Source: Chitinophagaceae bacterium
GTDB lineage: Bacteria > Bacteroidota > Bacteroidia > Chitinophagales > Chitinophagaceae
Direction: 5' to 3'
NCBI GenBank assembly: GCA_023251285.1
Contig: JAHEZB010000205.1
Span: 1-5,437, forward strand
DNA length: 5,437 nt
How positions within the stretch are numbered: position 1 is the stretch's first letter; every line of letters begins with the position of its first letter. The position numbers and the translations under genes were made by a program. The notes beneath the pieces were generated by a model, which saw only the letters and a list, made by a program, of their open reading frames with translations, had not been told where the DNA came from and did not search any database. This document shows positions 1 through 5,437 of this stretch, in pieces.

Positions 1-428
1 CCTTTTTTAACGATTCTACACTGGAAGAAGCGTTTGGTATTTTATTGAACAATGCCAATATTGAGAAGAAATACAATGTTACTTTATACTTTGATGAAGC
101 AGTGAATGACTCAAATATCAATCGGGATCTGCAATTAAATCTTTACCGGATATTGCAGGAACAACTTAGAAATATTCTCAAATATGCTCAGTGTAAAAAT
201 ATCGAAGTGGATCTGCTGATAAGCAATTATAAATTAAAAATGCGTATTGCCGACGATGGGGTTGGCTTTGATATAAATGCAGTAAAAGGGGGGATTGGCC
301 TGTCAAATATGAAAAGGCGTGTTGAGCTATTCGATGGCCGCTTTGATGTATATTCTTCGGCTGGCAATGGTTGTGAGTTGGTTATTGATATTCCTCTGAG
401 AGTTGATAATCTTGTTGAAGAAAAATAG
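1..428 (+). CDS. Sensor histidine kinase, C-terminal part (5' end missing)
   Basis: This is the ATP-binding end of a two-component sensor kinase. The frame is open to the left edge (first whole codon at base 3) and ends at TAG 426-428, leaving 141 visible residues. The HATPase_c landmarks are in order: an N-box LYRILQEQLRNILKYA (141-188, metal-binding Asn codon at 171), a G1 box ADDGVGFD (249-272) and a G2 box GGIGLSNMKRR (288-320), ending in a beta-strand like ELVIDIPL. The style resembles the NarL/DesK (HisKA_3) class of kinases common in Bacteroidota. The phospho-accepting His and any PAS or membrane sensor segments would lie upstream, outside the window, so the signal is unknown. A TTG at 45 is internal to the gene and is not its start. 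No response regulator gene follows on this side. The family is confident; the subclass is inferred. Confidence 0.9.
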   Translation, partial: FFNDSTLEEAFGILLNNANIEKKYNVTLYFDEAVNDSNINRDLQLNLYRILQEQLRNILKYAQCKNIEVDLLISNYKLKMRIADDGVGFDINAVKGGIGLSNMKRRVELFDGRFDVYSSAGNGCELVIDIPLRVDNLVEEK

Positions 429-548
429 GAGAGACAATTTACGAATTTGTCAAAACGCCTGCTTGCCTTGCATTTCAATAAACCAATAACGCCAACTTCC
501 TGGATAACTGGAATTTACAGCAAATAAACAAATATCTGTTTTTCAGGT

Positions 549-569
549 TTACAAATTGGGTAATTGTAA
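549..569. repeat. AT-rich inverted repeat, possible operator or hairpin
   Basis: TTACAA (549-554) and TTGTAA (564-569) are perfect inverted 6-mers around a 9-base spacer. With one bulged A the pairing can extend by two more A-T pairs, leaving a GGGT loop. It lies about 80 bp upstream of the M1 gene's -7 element, so it could be a regulator site, an element in the kinase mRNA 3' end, or chance in AT-rich DNA. No known operator is recognised. Confidence 0.25.
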
Positions 570-584
570 GAGTACCGTCAAAGT

Positions 585-610
585 ATTTACCGCTCGTGTA
601 AATCTTTTTT
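585..610 (+). terminator. Weak candidate terminator for the kinase gene
   Basis: ATTTAC (585-590) pairs perfectly with GTAAAT (598-603) around a 7-base loop and is followed by C and six T residues (605-610). The stem is short and AT-rich, so it would be weak. Its position, after the kinase and before the next promoter element, fits a terminator. Confidence 0.35.
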
Positions 611-650
611 CAATTCTCCGTTCAAGGGCTACCTGTAGGTTCTAAATCCC

Positions 651-658
651 TATCTTTG
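651..658 (+). promoter_or_regulatory. Bacteroidota -7 promoter element of the M1 peptidase gene
   Basis: TATCTTTG matches the Bacteroidota housekeeping sigma consensus TAnnTTTG at every fixed base. Transcription would start roughly 5-7 bases downstream, giving a leader of about 40 nt before ATG 704. I find no TTG -33 element at the usual 17-23 bp spacing, so the assignment rests on the -7 match and its position. A small near-palindrome, ACCT-GT-AGGT (631-640), lies just upstream in the spacer. Confidence 0.5.
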
Positions 659-703
659 AGCGAATTAACAACACAACTTTTTCATTTAAATTTTTTATTT
701 CAC

Positions 704-2680
704 ATGCTAAAAACCAGAATCCTTTTTGTCTTGTCATTCGTTTTGATAAGCAGTTTTTCATTTTCCCAAAGTGAAAAGTCGGTTTACAACGAACACGACC
801 TTTTTAATCCAAATTTCTATCCTTCTTCTGTGAACGAATATCGTACTGCAGATGGAGAACCGGGCCTGAAATACTGGACAAATAAAGCCAGTTATAAGAT
901 CAGTGCTACTTTAGATACAGCAAAAGATGCAATAACCGGAAGCGTAACCATCTATTATACCAATAACAGTCCGCAGGCTTTGCCGTTTCTGTGGCTATAT
1001 TTAGATCAGAATCTTTTCAGACCTGATTCACGCGGACAAGCAAAAGCGCCGGCAACAAGGAAAAGCCGTTATACCAATCTCGGTTCAACCTTTGAAGGCG
1101 GATTTAACATCCAATCGGTAAAACTGGTTTCTTCAGAAAAAGGAAAAACATCTTCTTCCAATGTCTTTAATCTTATCTCTGATACAAGAATGCAGATACG
1201 CTTGCCAAAAAAGCTGGAACATGGACAGACTGCAGAAATTAAAATTGATTATTCGTATAATATTCCGGCAGATGGCAGTGACCGTACAGGAGTTTTACCA
1301 ACAAAAAACGGGAAAATTTATGCAATTGCACAATGGTATCCACGCATGTGTGTGTATGATGATGTTGAAGGATGGAATACACTGCCCTATTTAGGCGCGG
1401 GAGAGTTTTACCTGGATTATGGCGATTATGATTATTCTGTTACCGCACCTGGAAATCTGATCGTTGTCGGTTCAGGAGATTTGCAAAATCCAAAAGATGT
1501 ATTGACATCCACAGAAATCAAAAGACTGGATGAAGCACGTAAAAGCGATAAAACCGTATTGATTCGCAGCGCTGATGAAGTAACCAATCCTGCTTCGCGT
1601 CCAGAAAAAGGTAACATTACGTGGCATTTTAAAATGAAAAATTCCAGGGATGTTTCGTGGGCAGCTTCCAAAGCTTTTATTTGGGATGCGGCAAGAATTA
1701 ATTTTCCTTCCGGTAGAAAAGGACTGGCTCAAAGTGTTTACCCGGTTGAATCCAATGGAAATAATGCCTGGGAACGCTCCACAGAATACGTGAAGGGAGC
1801 CCTGGAAGGATATTCTAAAAGATGGTTTGAATTTCCATACGACAATGCAACGAACGTAGCTTGTAACATTAACGGGATGGAATATCCCGGAATTGTATTT
1901 TGTAATGCAAAATCAAAAGGAGCAGGACTTTGGGGAGTAACTGATCACGAATTTGGTCATACCTGGTTTCCAATGATCGTGGGCAGCAATGAGAGAAAAT
2001 ATGGTTGGATGGATGAAGGCTTTAATACGTTTATCAATGGCCTCTCGTCTAAAGATTTTAATAATGGAGAATACGCGGGCAGAAGAAGAAACAGCGGAGC
2101 AAATATGTACAAATTCATCTTTGGGCCAACAAGTGAAACGGTTATGAGTGAGCCGGATGCATTGTTGGAAAAAAATATTGGCGTTGCCTTATATTTCAAA
2201 CCCGGATATGCATTGGATCTTTTGAGAAATAATATCCTGGGCCCTGAAAGATTTGACTATGCTTTCAGAACATATATTGAAAGATGGGCTTACAAACATC
2301 CAACTCCATGGGATTTTTTCCGCACGATAGAAAATGTGGCCGGTGAAGATCTGGGCTGGTTTTGGGAAGGAATGTTTATTAAAAATTATAAACTCGACCA
2401 GGCCATTACTGATGTACAATATGTGGACAATGATCCGGCAAACGGCGCCCTGGTAACAGTTGTAAATCTGGATAAAATGGCGATGCCGTTGTATCTTCAA
2501 TATCAAACCGAAAGCGGCAAATCGGATACGGTAAAAGTTCCGGTGGAAATATGGCAAAACGGAAATACCTGGATTCAGAAACTGGATACAAAAGAAAAAC
2601 TGAAATCTGTAACCATCGATCCGGAGCATGTTTTTCCGGATGTGGATGCCGATAATAATACGTGGACTCCTAAACCTTAA
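704..2680 (+). CDS. Secreted M1-family zinc metallopeptidase (aminopeptidase)
   Basis: This 658-aa protein probably removes N-terminal residues from peptides in the periplasm or outside the cell. A signal peptide fills residues 1 to about 21 (Lys/Arg-containing start, hydrophobic core, SFSFSQ cleavage region). An N-terminal beta domain typical of M1 enzymes follows (about 40-230). The catalytic domain carries GMEYPG (391-396), the zinc motif HEFGH (His415, Glu416, His419), the third zinc ligand Glu438 exactly 18 residues later, and Tyr497 in YFKPG, matching the catalytic Tyr of M1 enzymes. The helical part includes [18 protein letters not shown]. The C-terminus is a short beta-rich segment, and I see no type IX secretion sorting domain or membrane anchor. 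ATG 704 is chosen because the signal peptide begins there; an in-frame TTG at 656 lies inside the promoter element. No Shine-Dalgarno is visible. All expected active-site residues are present; substrate preference cannot be read. Confidence 0.93.
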   Translation: MLKTRILFVLSFVLISSFSFSQSEKSVYNEHDLFNPNFYPSSVNEYRTADGEPGLKYWTNKASYKISATLDTAKDAITGSVTIYYTNNSPQALPFLWLYLDQNLFRPDSRGQAKAPATRKSRYTNLGSTFEGGFNIQSVKLVSSEKGKTSSSNVFNLISDTRMQIRLPKKLEHGQTAEIKIDYSYNIPADGSDRTGVLPTKNGKIYAIAQWYPRMCVYDDVEGWNTLPYLGAGEFYLDYGDYDYSVTAPGNLIVVGSGDLQNPKDVLTSTEIKRLDEARKSDKTVLIRSADEVTNPASRPEKGNITWHFKMKNSRDVSWAASKAFIWDAARINFPSGRKGLAQSVYPVESNGNNAWERSTEYVKGALEGYSKRWFEFPYDNATNVACNINGMEYPGIVFCNAKSKGAGLWGVTDHEFGHTWFPMIVGSNERKYGWMDEGFNTFINGLSSKDFNNGEYAGRRRNSGANMYKFIFGPTSETVMSEPDALLEKNIGVALYFKPGYALDLLRNNILGPERFDYAFRTYIERWAYKHPTPWDFFRTIENVAGEDLGWFWEGMFIKNYKLDQAITDVQYVDNDPANGALVTVVNLDKMAMPLYLQYQTESGKSDTVKVPVEIWQNGNTWIQKLDTKEKLKSVTIDPEHVFPDVDADNNTWTPKP

Positions 2681-2697
2681 TTTTAAATAAAAATTAT

Positions 2698-2736
2698 AAT
2701 GGCTACCTGGATATTGATAACCAGGTAGTCATTTTT
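2698..2736 (+). terminator. Intrinsic terminator after the M1 peptidase gene
   Basis: A 13-bp stem with one G-U pair (arms 2698-2710 and 2721-2733, core CTACCTGG/CCAGGTAG) closes a 10-base loop. Its 3' arm runs into five T residues (2732-2736). It begins 17 bases after the stop codon and separates the peptidase transcript from the phosphoesterase unit. Confidence 0.85.
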
Positions 2737-2751
2737 AATTTTAAGAAAGCG

Positions 2752-2784
2752 TTGCATCATTTTGTCAATTAATCGATACTTTTG
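2752..2784 (+). promoter_or_regulatory. Bacteroidota-type promoter for the phosphoesterase-FKBP unit
   Basis: TACTTTTG (2777-2784) is a perfect TAnnTTTG -7 element. A TTG at 2752-2754 lies 22 bp upstream, within the 17-23 bp spacing usual for the -33 element. The preceding terminator ends at 2736, so the downstream genes need a promoter in just this interval. The predicted transcription start (about 2789-2791) is only a few bases before ATG 2794. Confidence 0.65.
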
Positions 2785-2793
2785 CACCCTTTT

Positions 2794-3804
2794 ATGAAAC
2801 CAATCAGCGAAATATTTCCTTTATTATCGGAGCCAAAAAAAATTGCCGTCACTTTTCATCAAAAGCCTGATGCGGATGCAATGGGCTCGGGATTGGGTTT
2901 GTATAATTTTTTGATCCAGTTTGGCCATTCGGTTACCGTTATTTCTCCTACCAATTGGGCTGGTTTTTTGAGCTGGATGCCGGGTGGAAAAAAAGTCTTG
3001 GATTTTGAAATGCAGAATGAAAAAGCATTGAATGCTTTGAACGAAGCCGAATGGCTTTTCTGCCTTGATTTTAATGTGCTTAGCCGCACCAGGAATATGG
3101 AACGGGTCATTGCTGATTTAAAATGTATCAAAATATTAATTGACCACCATCAACAGCCACAAACAGAGGTTTTTGATTATGGAATCAGTGATACGCAAAA
3201 AAGTTCTACTGCAGAGATGGTTTTTGATTTTATCATCAACAGCGGCCATGCTGAAAAAATAAACACCGAAGTTTCTGAATGCTTGTATGCCGGTGTAATG
3301 ACCGATACGGGCTCATTCAGGTTTAACTCCACTTCCGCAGATGTTCATAGAATGGTAGCGAAATTAAAACAAACAGGATTTAACCACAGCCAGGTTCATG
3401 AAAATTTATTTGATAATTTCATGGAAGGAAGATTTCGTTTTTTTGGCAACACTTTGCTGCACCGCATGGAAATATTTTATGAATACAACACAGCGCTGAT
3501 TGCTATTCCACAAAAAGATTTAATAAAGTACAACGTAAAAACCGGTGATACCGAAGGCCTCGTTAATTTTCCATTAAGCATCAAAGGAATTAAACTTGCA
3601 GCCGTAATTATAGACAGGGGAGATGAAAGGAAAAGTTCGTTCAGAAGCAAAGGGGGTTTTGATGTAAATACTTTCGCAAGAAAATATTTTAATGGGGGCG
3701 GGCATTTCAATGCCGCCGGTGGACGAAATACCGAACCATTGGAAGTAGTGGTAGAAAAATTTAAAAATGCACTGAAAGAAAATAAAGAACACTTAAACAA
3801 TTAA
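2794..3804 (+). CDS. DHH/DHHA1 phosphoesterase, NrnA-like (nanoRNase/pAp phosphatase)
   Basis: This 336-aa cytoplasmic protein belongs to the DHH superfamily. Members of this type (NrnA) degrade 2-5 nt RNAs and convert pAp to AMP; close relatives (DhhP/Pde2) hydrolyse cyclic-di-AMP products. The Mn-binding DHH domain shows motif I FHQKPDADAMGS (His22, Asp26, Asp28), motif II LDFN (Asp92), motif III DHH (117-119) and motif IV MTDTGSFRF (Asp171). The C-terminal DHHA1 domain carries the substrate-binding GGGHFNAAGGR (301-311). Length and motif order are normal for a stand-alone enzyme with no PAS or GGDEF domain. ATG 2794 is the only sensible start: it precedes motif I by 21 residues, the next ATG lies inside that motif, and an upstream in-frame TTG (2782) is part of the promoter element. 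It is the first gene of a probable operon with the FKBP gene 20 bp downstream. The family is certain; the choice between nanoRNA, pAp and cyclic-dinucleotide products is not. Confidence 0.92.
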   Translation: MKPISEIFPLLSEPKKIAVTFHQKPDADAMGSGLGLYNFLIQFGHSVTVISPTNWAGFLSWMPGGKKVLDFEMQNEKALNALNEAEWLFCLDFNVLSRTRNMERVIADLKCIKILIDHHQQPQTEVFDYGISDTQKSSTAEMVFDFIINSGHAEKINTEVSECLYAGVMTDTGSFRFNSTSADVHRMVAKLKQTGFNHSQVHENLFDNFMEGRFRFFGNTLLHRMEIFYEYNTALIAIPQKDLIKYNVKTGDTEGLVNFPLSIKGIKLAAVIIDRGDERKSSFRSKGGFDVNTFARKYFNGGGHFNAAGGRNTEPLEVVVEKFKNALKENKEHLNN

Positions 3805-3824
3805 CCATTTATAAAAAATCAAAC

Positions 3825-4880
3825 ATGAACAAAACTTTTGGCCTGCTTGCCGCGGCGATTATTTTTCTGGCGTCAGGTTGTAATGAACAAAAATTTATAA
3901 AAGATGCTGATGGCACCGAACATAAGATCATCCGTAATTCCAATGGTAAAAAAGCCGTTGCAGGAGATTTTATGGAGATGAATATAACAGCGAAATATAA
4001 AGACAGCGTACTTTTTAGCAGCCTGCAAAGCAGCCAGCCACGTTTCATTCCTTTTGATACCGTACAAATGCCTCCTTATTTTAAGGAAGTACATGAAGGC
4101 GATAGTTTGGTGATCAGGCAATCAACAGATTCACTGATTAAATCTGGTCAGGCAGCGCCTTTTATGAAAAAAGGAGAGTACGTAGTGCAGACTTTCAAAA
4201 TCGTAAAACTGTTTCCAAGCAAAGAAGCTGCTGACAGTGTTGCCAAAACTTTTGAAGCCGCAGCTAAAATTTACAACAGTAAAAAAACCGAAGATCGTAT
4301 TGAAAAAGAGATTGCAACCGATGATTCTTTAGTGAAAGCCGATGACAAGATCATCCAGGATTACATGGCTAAAAATAATCTGAAAGGAACTAAAACCAAA
4401 TGGGGAACTTATGTAGTAATTGACACCGCCGGCACTGGTCCGATGATTACGAATAAAGACGTAGCGGTTGTAAATTATACAGGCCGTACTTTCAACGACA
4501 GTACTTTTGATTCAAACACGAATCCAAAATTCGGACACCCTGAACCGTTATATGTTGACATGAGCGAATACCGCGTGATTCCAGGTTGGATTGATGGTTT
4601 GAAACTGATGCAAAAGGGAAGTGTTGGAAAAATCATCGTTCCTTCTTATTTAGCGTATGGAAAAAATGGCGCTCCTCCAAGGGTTGCTCCTAATTCGAAC
4701 CTTGTTTTTGATATTAAAGTTACAGACATAGTAGACCAGGAAGCGTATCAGAAAGAACAGGAAAAGGAACAACAACAAATGATGCAGCAGCGCCAGATGA
4801 TGGAACAAATGCAAAGGCAAATGCAGCAACAGCAACAGCAGCAACAACAACAAAAGAACCAGCCTCCGAGTGGGAAATAA
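3825..4880 (+). CDS. FKBP-type peptidyl-prolyl isomerase lipoprotein with tandem FKBP-like domains
   Basis: This 351-aa envelope lipoprotein probably helps exported proteins fold by isomerising X-Pro bonds. A lipoprotein signal peptide ends at LASGC, with Cys19 as the lipidated residue. Residues about 47-130 look like a divergent FKBP fold lacking the catalytic aromatic residues. A charged, probably helical linker (about 131-190) leads to a canonical FKBP domain (about 195-304) with VNYTGR (Tyr218), FDSN (Phe228, Asp229), VIPGW (Trp255), YLAYG (Tyr278) and PNSNLVFDIKV. These match FKBP12 Tyr26, Phe36, Asp37, Trp59 and Tyr82. The tail (309-351) is rich in Gln and Met and holds ten consecutive Gln (334-343). 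The general plan resembles GldI, the gliding-motility FKBP lipoprotein of Flavobacterium, but I would not assign that role. The gene follows the phosphoesterase by 20 bp with no terminator or clear promoter between, so they are probably co-transcribed. A terminator follows the stop. Confidence 0.92.
   Translation: MNKTFGLLAAAIIFLASGCNEQKFIKDADGTEHKIIRNSNGKKAVAGDFMEMNITAKYKDSVLFSSLQSSQPRFIPFDTVQMPPYFKEVHEGDSLVIRQSTDSLIKSGQAAPFMKKGEYVVQTFKIVKLFPSKEAADSVAKTFEAAAKIYNSKKTEDRIEKEIATDDSLVKADDKIIQDYMAKNNLKGTKTKWGTYVVIDTAGTGPMITNKDVAVVNYTGRTFNDSTFDSNTNPKFGHPEPLYVDMSEYRVIPGWIDGLKLMQKGSVGKIIVPSYLAYGKNGAPPRVAPNSNLVFDIKVTDIVDQEAYQKEQEKEQQQMMQQRQMMEQMQRQMQQQQQQQQQQKNQPPSGK
4749..4877 (+). repeat. Gln/Met-rich low-complexity tail with mixed CAG/CAA run
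   Basis: These bases encode residues 309-351 of the FKBP lipoprotein. Codons 4824-4853 are ten consecutive Gln written as an irregular mix of CAG and CAA. Before them, six Met residues (319, 320, 325, 326, 329, 333) are spaced among Gln, Arg and Glu. Such a run is prone to in-frame length changes by slippage. The opposite strand reads as poly-Leu, which is an artefact. Confidence 0.85.
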
Positions 4881-4904
4881 AACCGGACAAGTAATCAATT
4901 AAAA

Positions 4905-4941
4905 AAATGCCAGGTCGTATTAACACCTGGCATTTCTTTTT
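4905..4941. terminator. Bidirectional intrinsic terminator between convergent genes
   Basis: A perfect 11-bp stem (AAATGCCAGGT at 4905-4915, ACCTGGCATTT at 4925-4935) closes a 9-base loop. On the + strand it is followed by C and five T residues (4937-4941). On the - strand the seven A residues at 4901-4907 become the T-run. It can therefore stop the FKBP transcript from the left and the folP transcript from the right. Confidence 0.88.
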
Positions 4942-4988
4942 CCGGTAAACCAACAAATATTCCCAATTTGTATTTTTATAAAAAACAT

Positions 4989-5437
4989 TTATGCCTTCTT
5001 GTACGCTTCCAATAATGTAATCGCTTCCCTTGCTTCTTTTACATCATGCACGCGAAGAATAGAAGCACCGTTTAATAAAGCAATGGTATTTAAAACGGTT
5101 GTACCGTTCAAAGATTCTTCTGCAGTGGTTTTTAAAGTTTTGTAAATAGTCGATTTTCTTGAAAGGCCGGATAGTATTGGCTTTTCAAGCATTTTGAATA
5201 CATGAAGATGTTTTAATAAATGTAAATTCTGGGAGATATTTTTTCCAAAACCAAAGCCAGTGTCAATAATAACATCATCGATTCCGGCACGTTTGCATTC
5301 ATCAATTTTTCCGATAAAAAAATCGAGAATCTCTTTAACAACATCTTCATAATGCGTTTGATATTGCATTGTTTCCGGCACGCCTTTCAGATGCATGCAG
5401 ACGTAAGGAACTTTTAATTTTCCAACAGTGGCAATCA
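4989..5437 (-). CDS. folP: Dihydropteroate synthase, C-terminal part (5' end missing)
   Basis: FolP joins 4-aminobenzoate to dihydropterin pyrophosphate to form 7,8-dihydropteroate in folate synthesis, and is the sulfonamide target. The frame is open to the right edge and ends at TAA (4989-4991 on the complement), leaving 148 residues, roughly half of a typical enzyme. Visible family motifs, in order, are VPYVCMHLKGVPETMQ (usually MHMRG-PxTMQ), DTGFGFGK (usually DPGxGFGK), GLSRKSTI with the pterin-contacting Lys, and a C-terminal RVHDV whose Arg and His contact the substrate phosphate. The N-terminal NVTPDSFSDGG-type loop lies outside the window. A Met codon at 5394-5396 is internal to the conserved MHLKG motif and is not the start. 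The gene converges on the FKBP gene, with a shared terminator between them. The Pro-to-Thr change in DTGFGFGK is the only departure noticed. Confidence 0.94.
   Translation of the reverse strand, partial: IATVGKLKVPYVCMHLKGVPETMQYQTHYEDVVKEILDFFIGKIDECKRAGIDDVIIDTGFGFGKNISQNLHLLKHLHVFKMLEKPILSGLSRKSTIYKTLKTTAEESLNGTTVLNTIALLNGASILRVHDVKEAREAITLLEAYKKA

Larger units (their letters stand above)
429..703. other. Non-coding region between kinase and M1 peptidase genes
   Basis: I see no convincing gene in these 275 bases. Reading downstream, the stretch holds an AT-rich dyad (549-569), a weak terminator-like hairpin with a T-run (585-610) and a Bacteroidota-type -7 promoter element (651-658). The first 110 bases or so after the kinase stop show only short, unconvincing inverted repeats. 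Confidence 0.7.

Noticed and set aside
45..428. A complete small kinase-domain gene starting at TTG 45
   Set aside because: The frame stays open to the window edge and the HATPase_c domain needs upstream sequence, so this is the tail of a longer gene.
433..453. GACAA/TTGTC inverted repeat just after the kinase stop codon
   Set aside because: It has only five pairs and no T-run follows, so it is too weak to call a terminator or operator.
627..635. The 9-mer GGCTACCTG repeated at 627-635 and 2701-2709, flanking the M1 gene
   Set aside because: Many 9-base repeats are expected by chance in 5.4 kb, the second copy is explained as a terminator arm, and there is no longer duplication or other sign of a mobile element.
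656..703. Extended N-terminus of the M1 peptidase from TTG 656
   Set aside because: The TTG is part of the TATCTTTG promoter element, and the extension would bury the signal peptide that begins at ATG 704.
2189..2629. A 146-codon open frame on the - strand inside the M1 gene
   Set aside because: It lies opposite a clearly functional peptidase domain, and its product is rich in aromatic residues with no recognisable family motif.
4650..4898. A - strand frame with a long Leu run that looks like a membrane segment
   Set aside because: The Leu run is only the complement of the CAG/CAA poly-Gln codons of the FKBP tail.
4953..4971. ACAAAT/ATTTGT inverted repeat between the shared terminator and folP
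   Set aside because: It is a 6-bp AT-rich stem without a convincing adjacent T-run, next to a much stronger terminator.
1..5437. A novel defence, mobile or CRISPR-like system
   Set aside because: No repeat-spacer array, transposase, integrase, toxin-antitoxin pair, RNA gene or unexplained long coding region is visible; all long frames belong to well-known families.

Overview
The window looks like ordinary core chromosome of a member of the Bacteroidota, possibly Chitinophagaceae or a relative (the family is a tentative reading from protein style). Three things support this. The two promoter-like sites match the Bacteroidota -7 consensus TAnnTTTG. None of the start codons has a purine-rich Shine-Dalgarno sequence. 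The proteins are of Bacteroidota type: an M1 peptidase with a GMEYPG motif, a stand-alone DHH/DHHA1 phosphoesterase, and a two-domain FKBP lipoprotein reminiscent of the GldI group. Base composition is moderately AT-rich throughout, with no visible break that would suggest recent transfer.

Layout, left to right. At 1-428 (+) is the C-terminal end of a sensor histidine kinase (HATPase_c domain), cut by the left edge. At 429-703 is a 275-bp non-coding stretch with an AT-rich dyad, a weak terminator-like hairpin and a perfect TAnnTTTG element. At 704-2680 (+) is a complete secreted M1-family zinc aminopeptidase, followed by a strong hairpin terminator at 2698-2736. A second promoter (2752-2784) then drives a two-gene unit: a DHH/DHHA1 NrnA-type phosphoesterase (2794-3804) and, 20 bp later, a lipoprotein with tandem FKBP-like domains and a Gln/Met-rich tail (3825-4880). 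A strong bidirectional terminator (4905-4941) separates this unit from the convergent folP gene (dihydropteroate synthase, 4989-5437, - strand), whose N-terminal part lies beyond the right edge.

How the genes relate. The M1 peptidase has its own transcription unit and probably trims peptides in the periplasm or outside the cell. The phosphoesterase and the FKBP lipoprotein are probably co-transcribed, but one acts on nucleotides in the cytoplasm and the other on proteins in the envelope, so no shared pathway is evident. FolP makes 7,8-dihydropteroate for folate synthesis. I do not see a new defence, mobile or biosynthetic system here. The points most worth a second look are the predicted near-leaderless transcript of the phosphoesterase, two TTG start codons that fall inside promoter -7 elements, the degenerate first FKBP domain, and the Gln/Met-rich tail.
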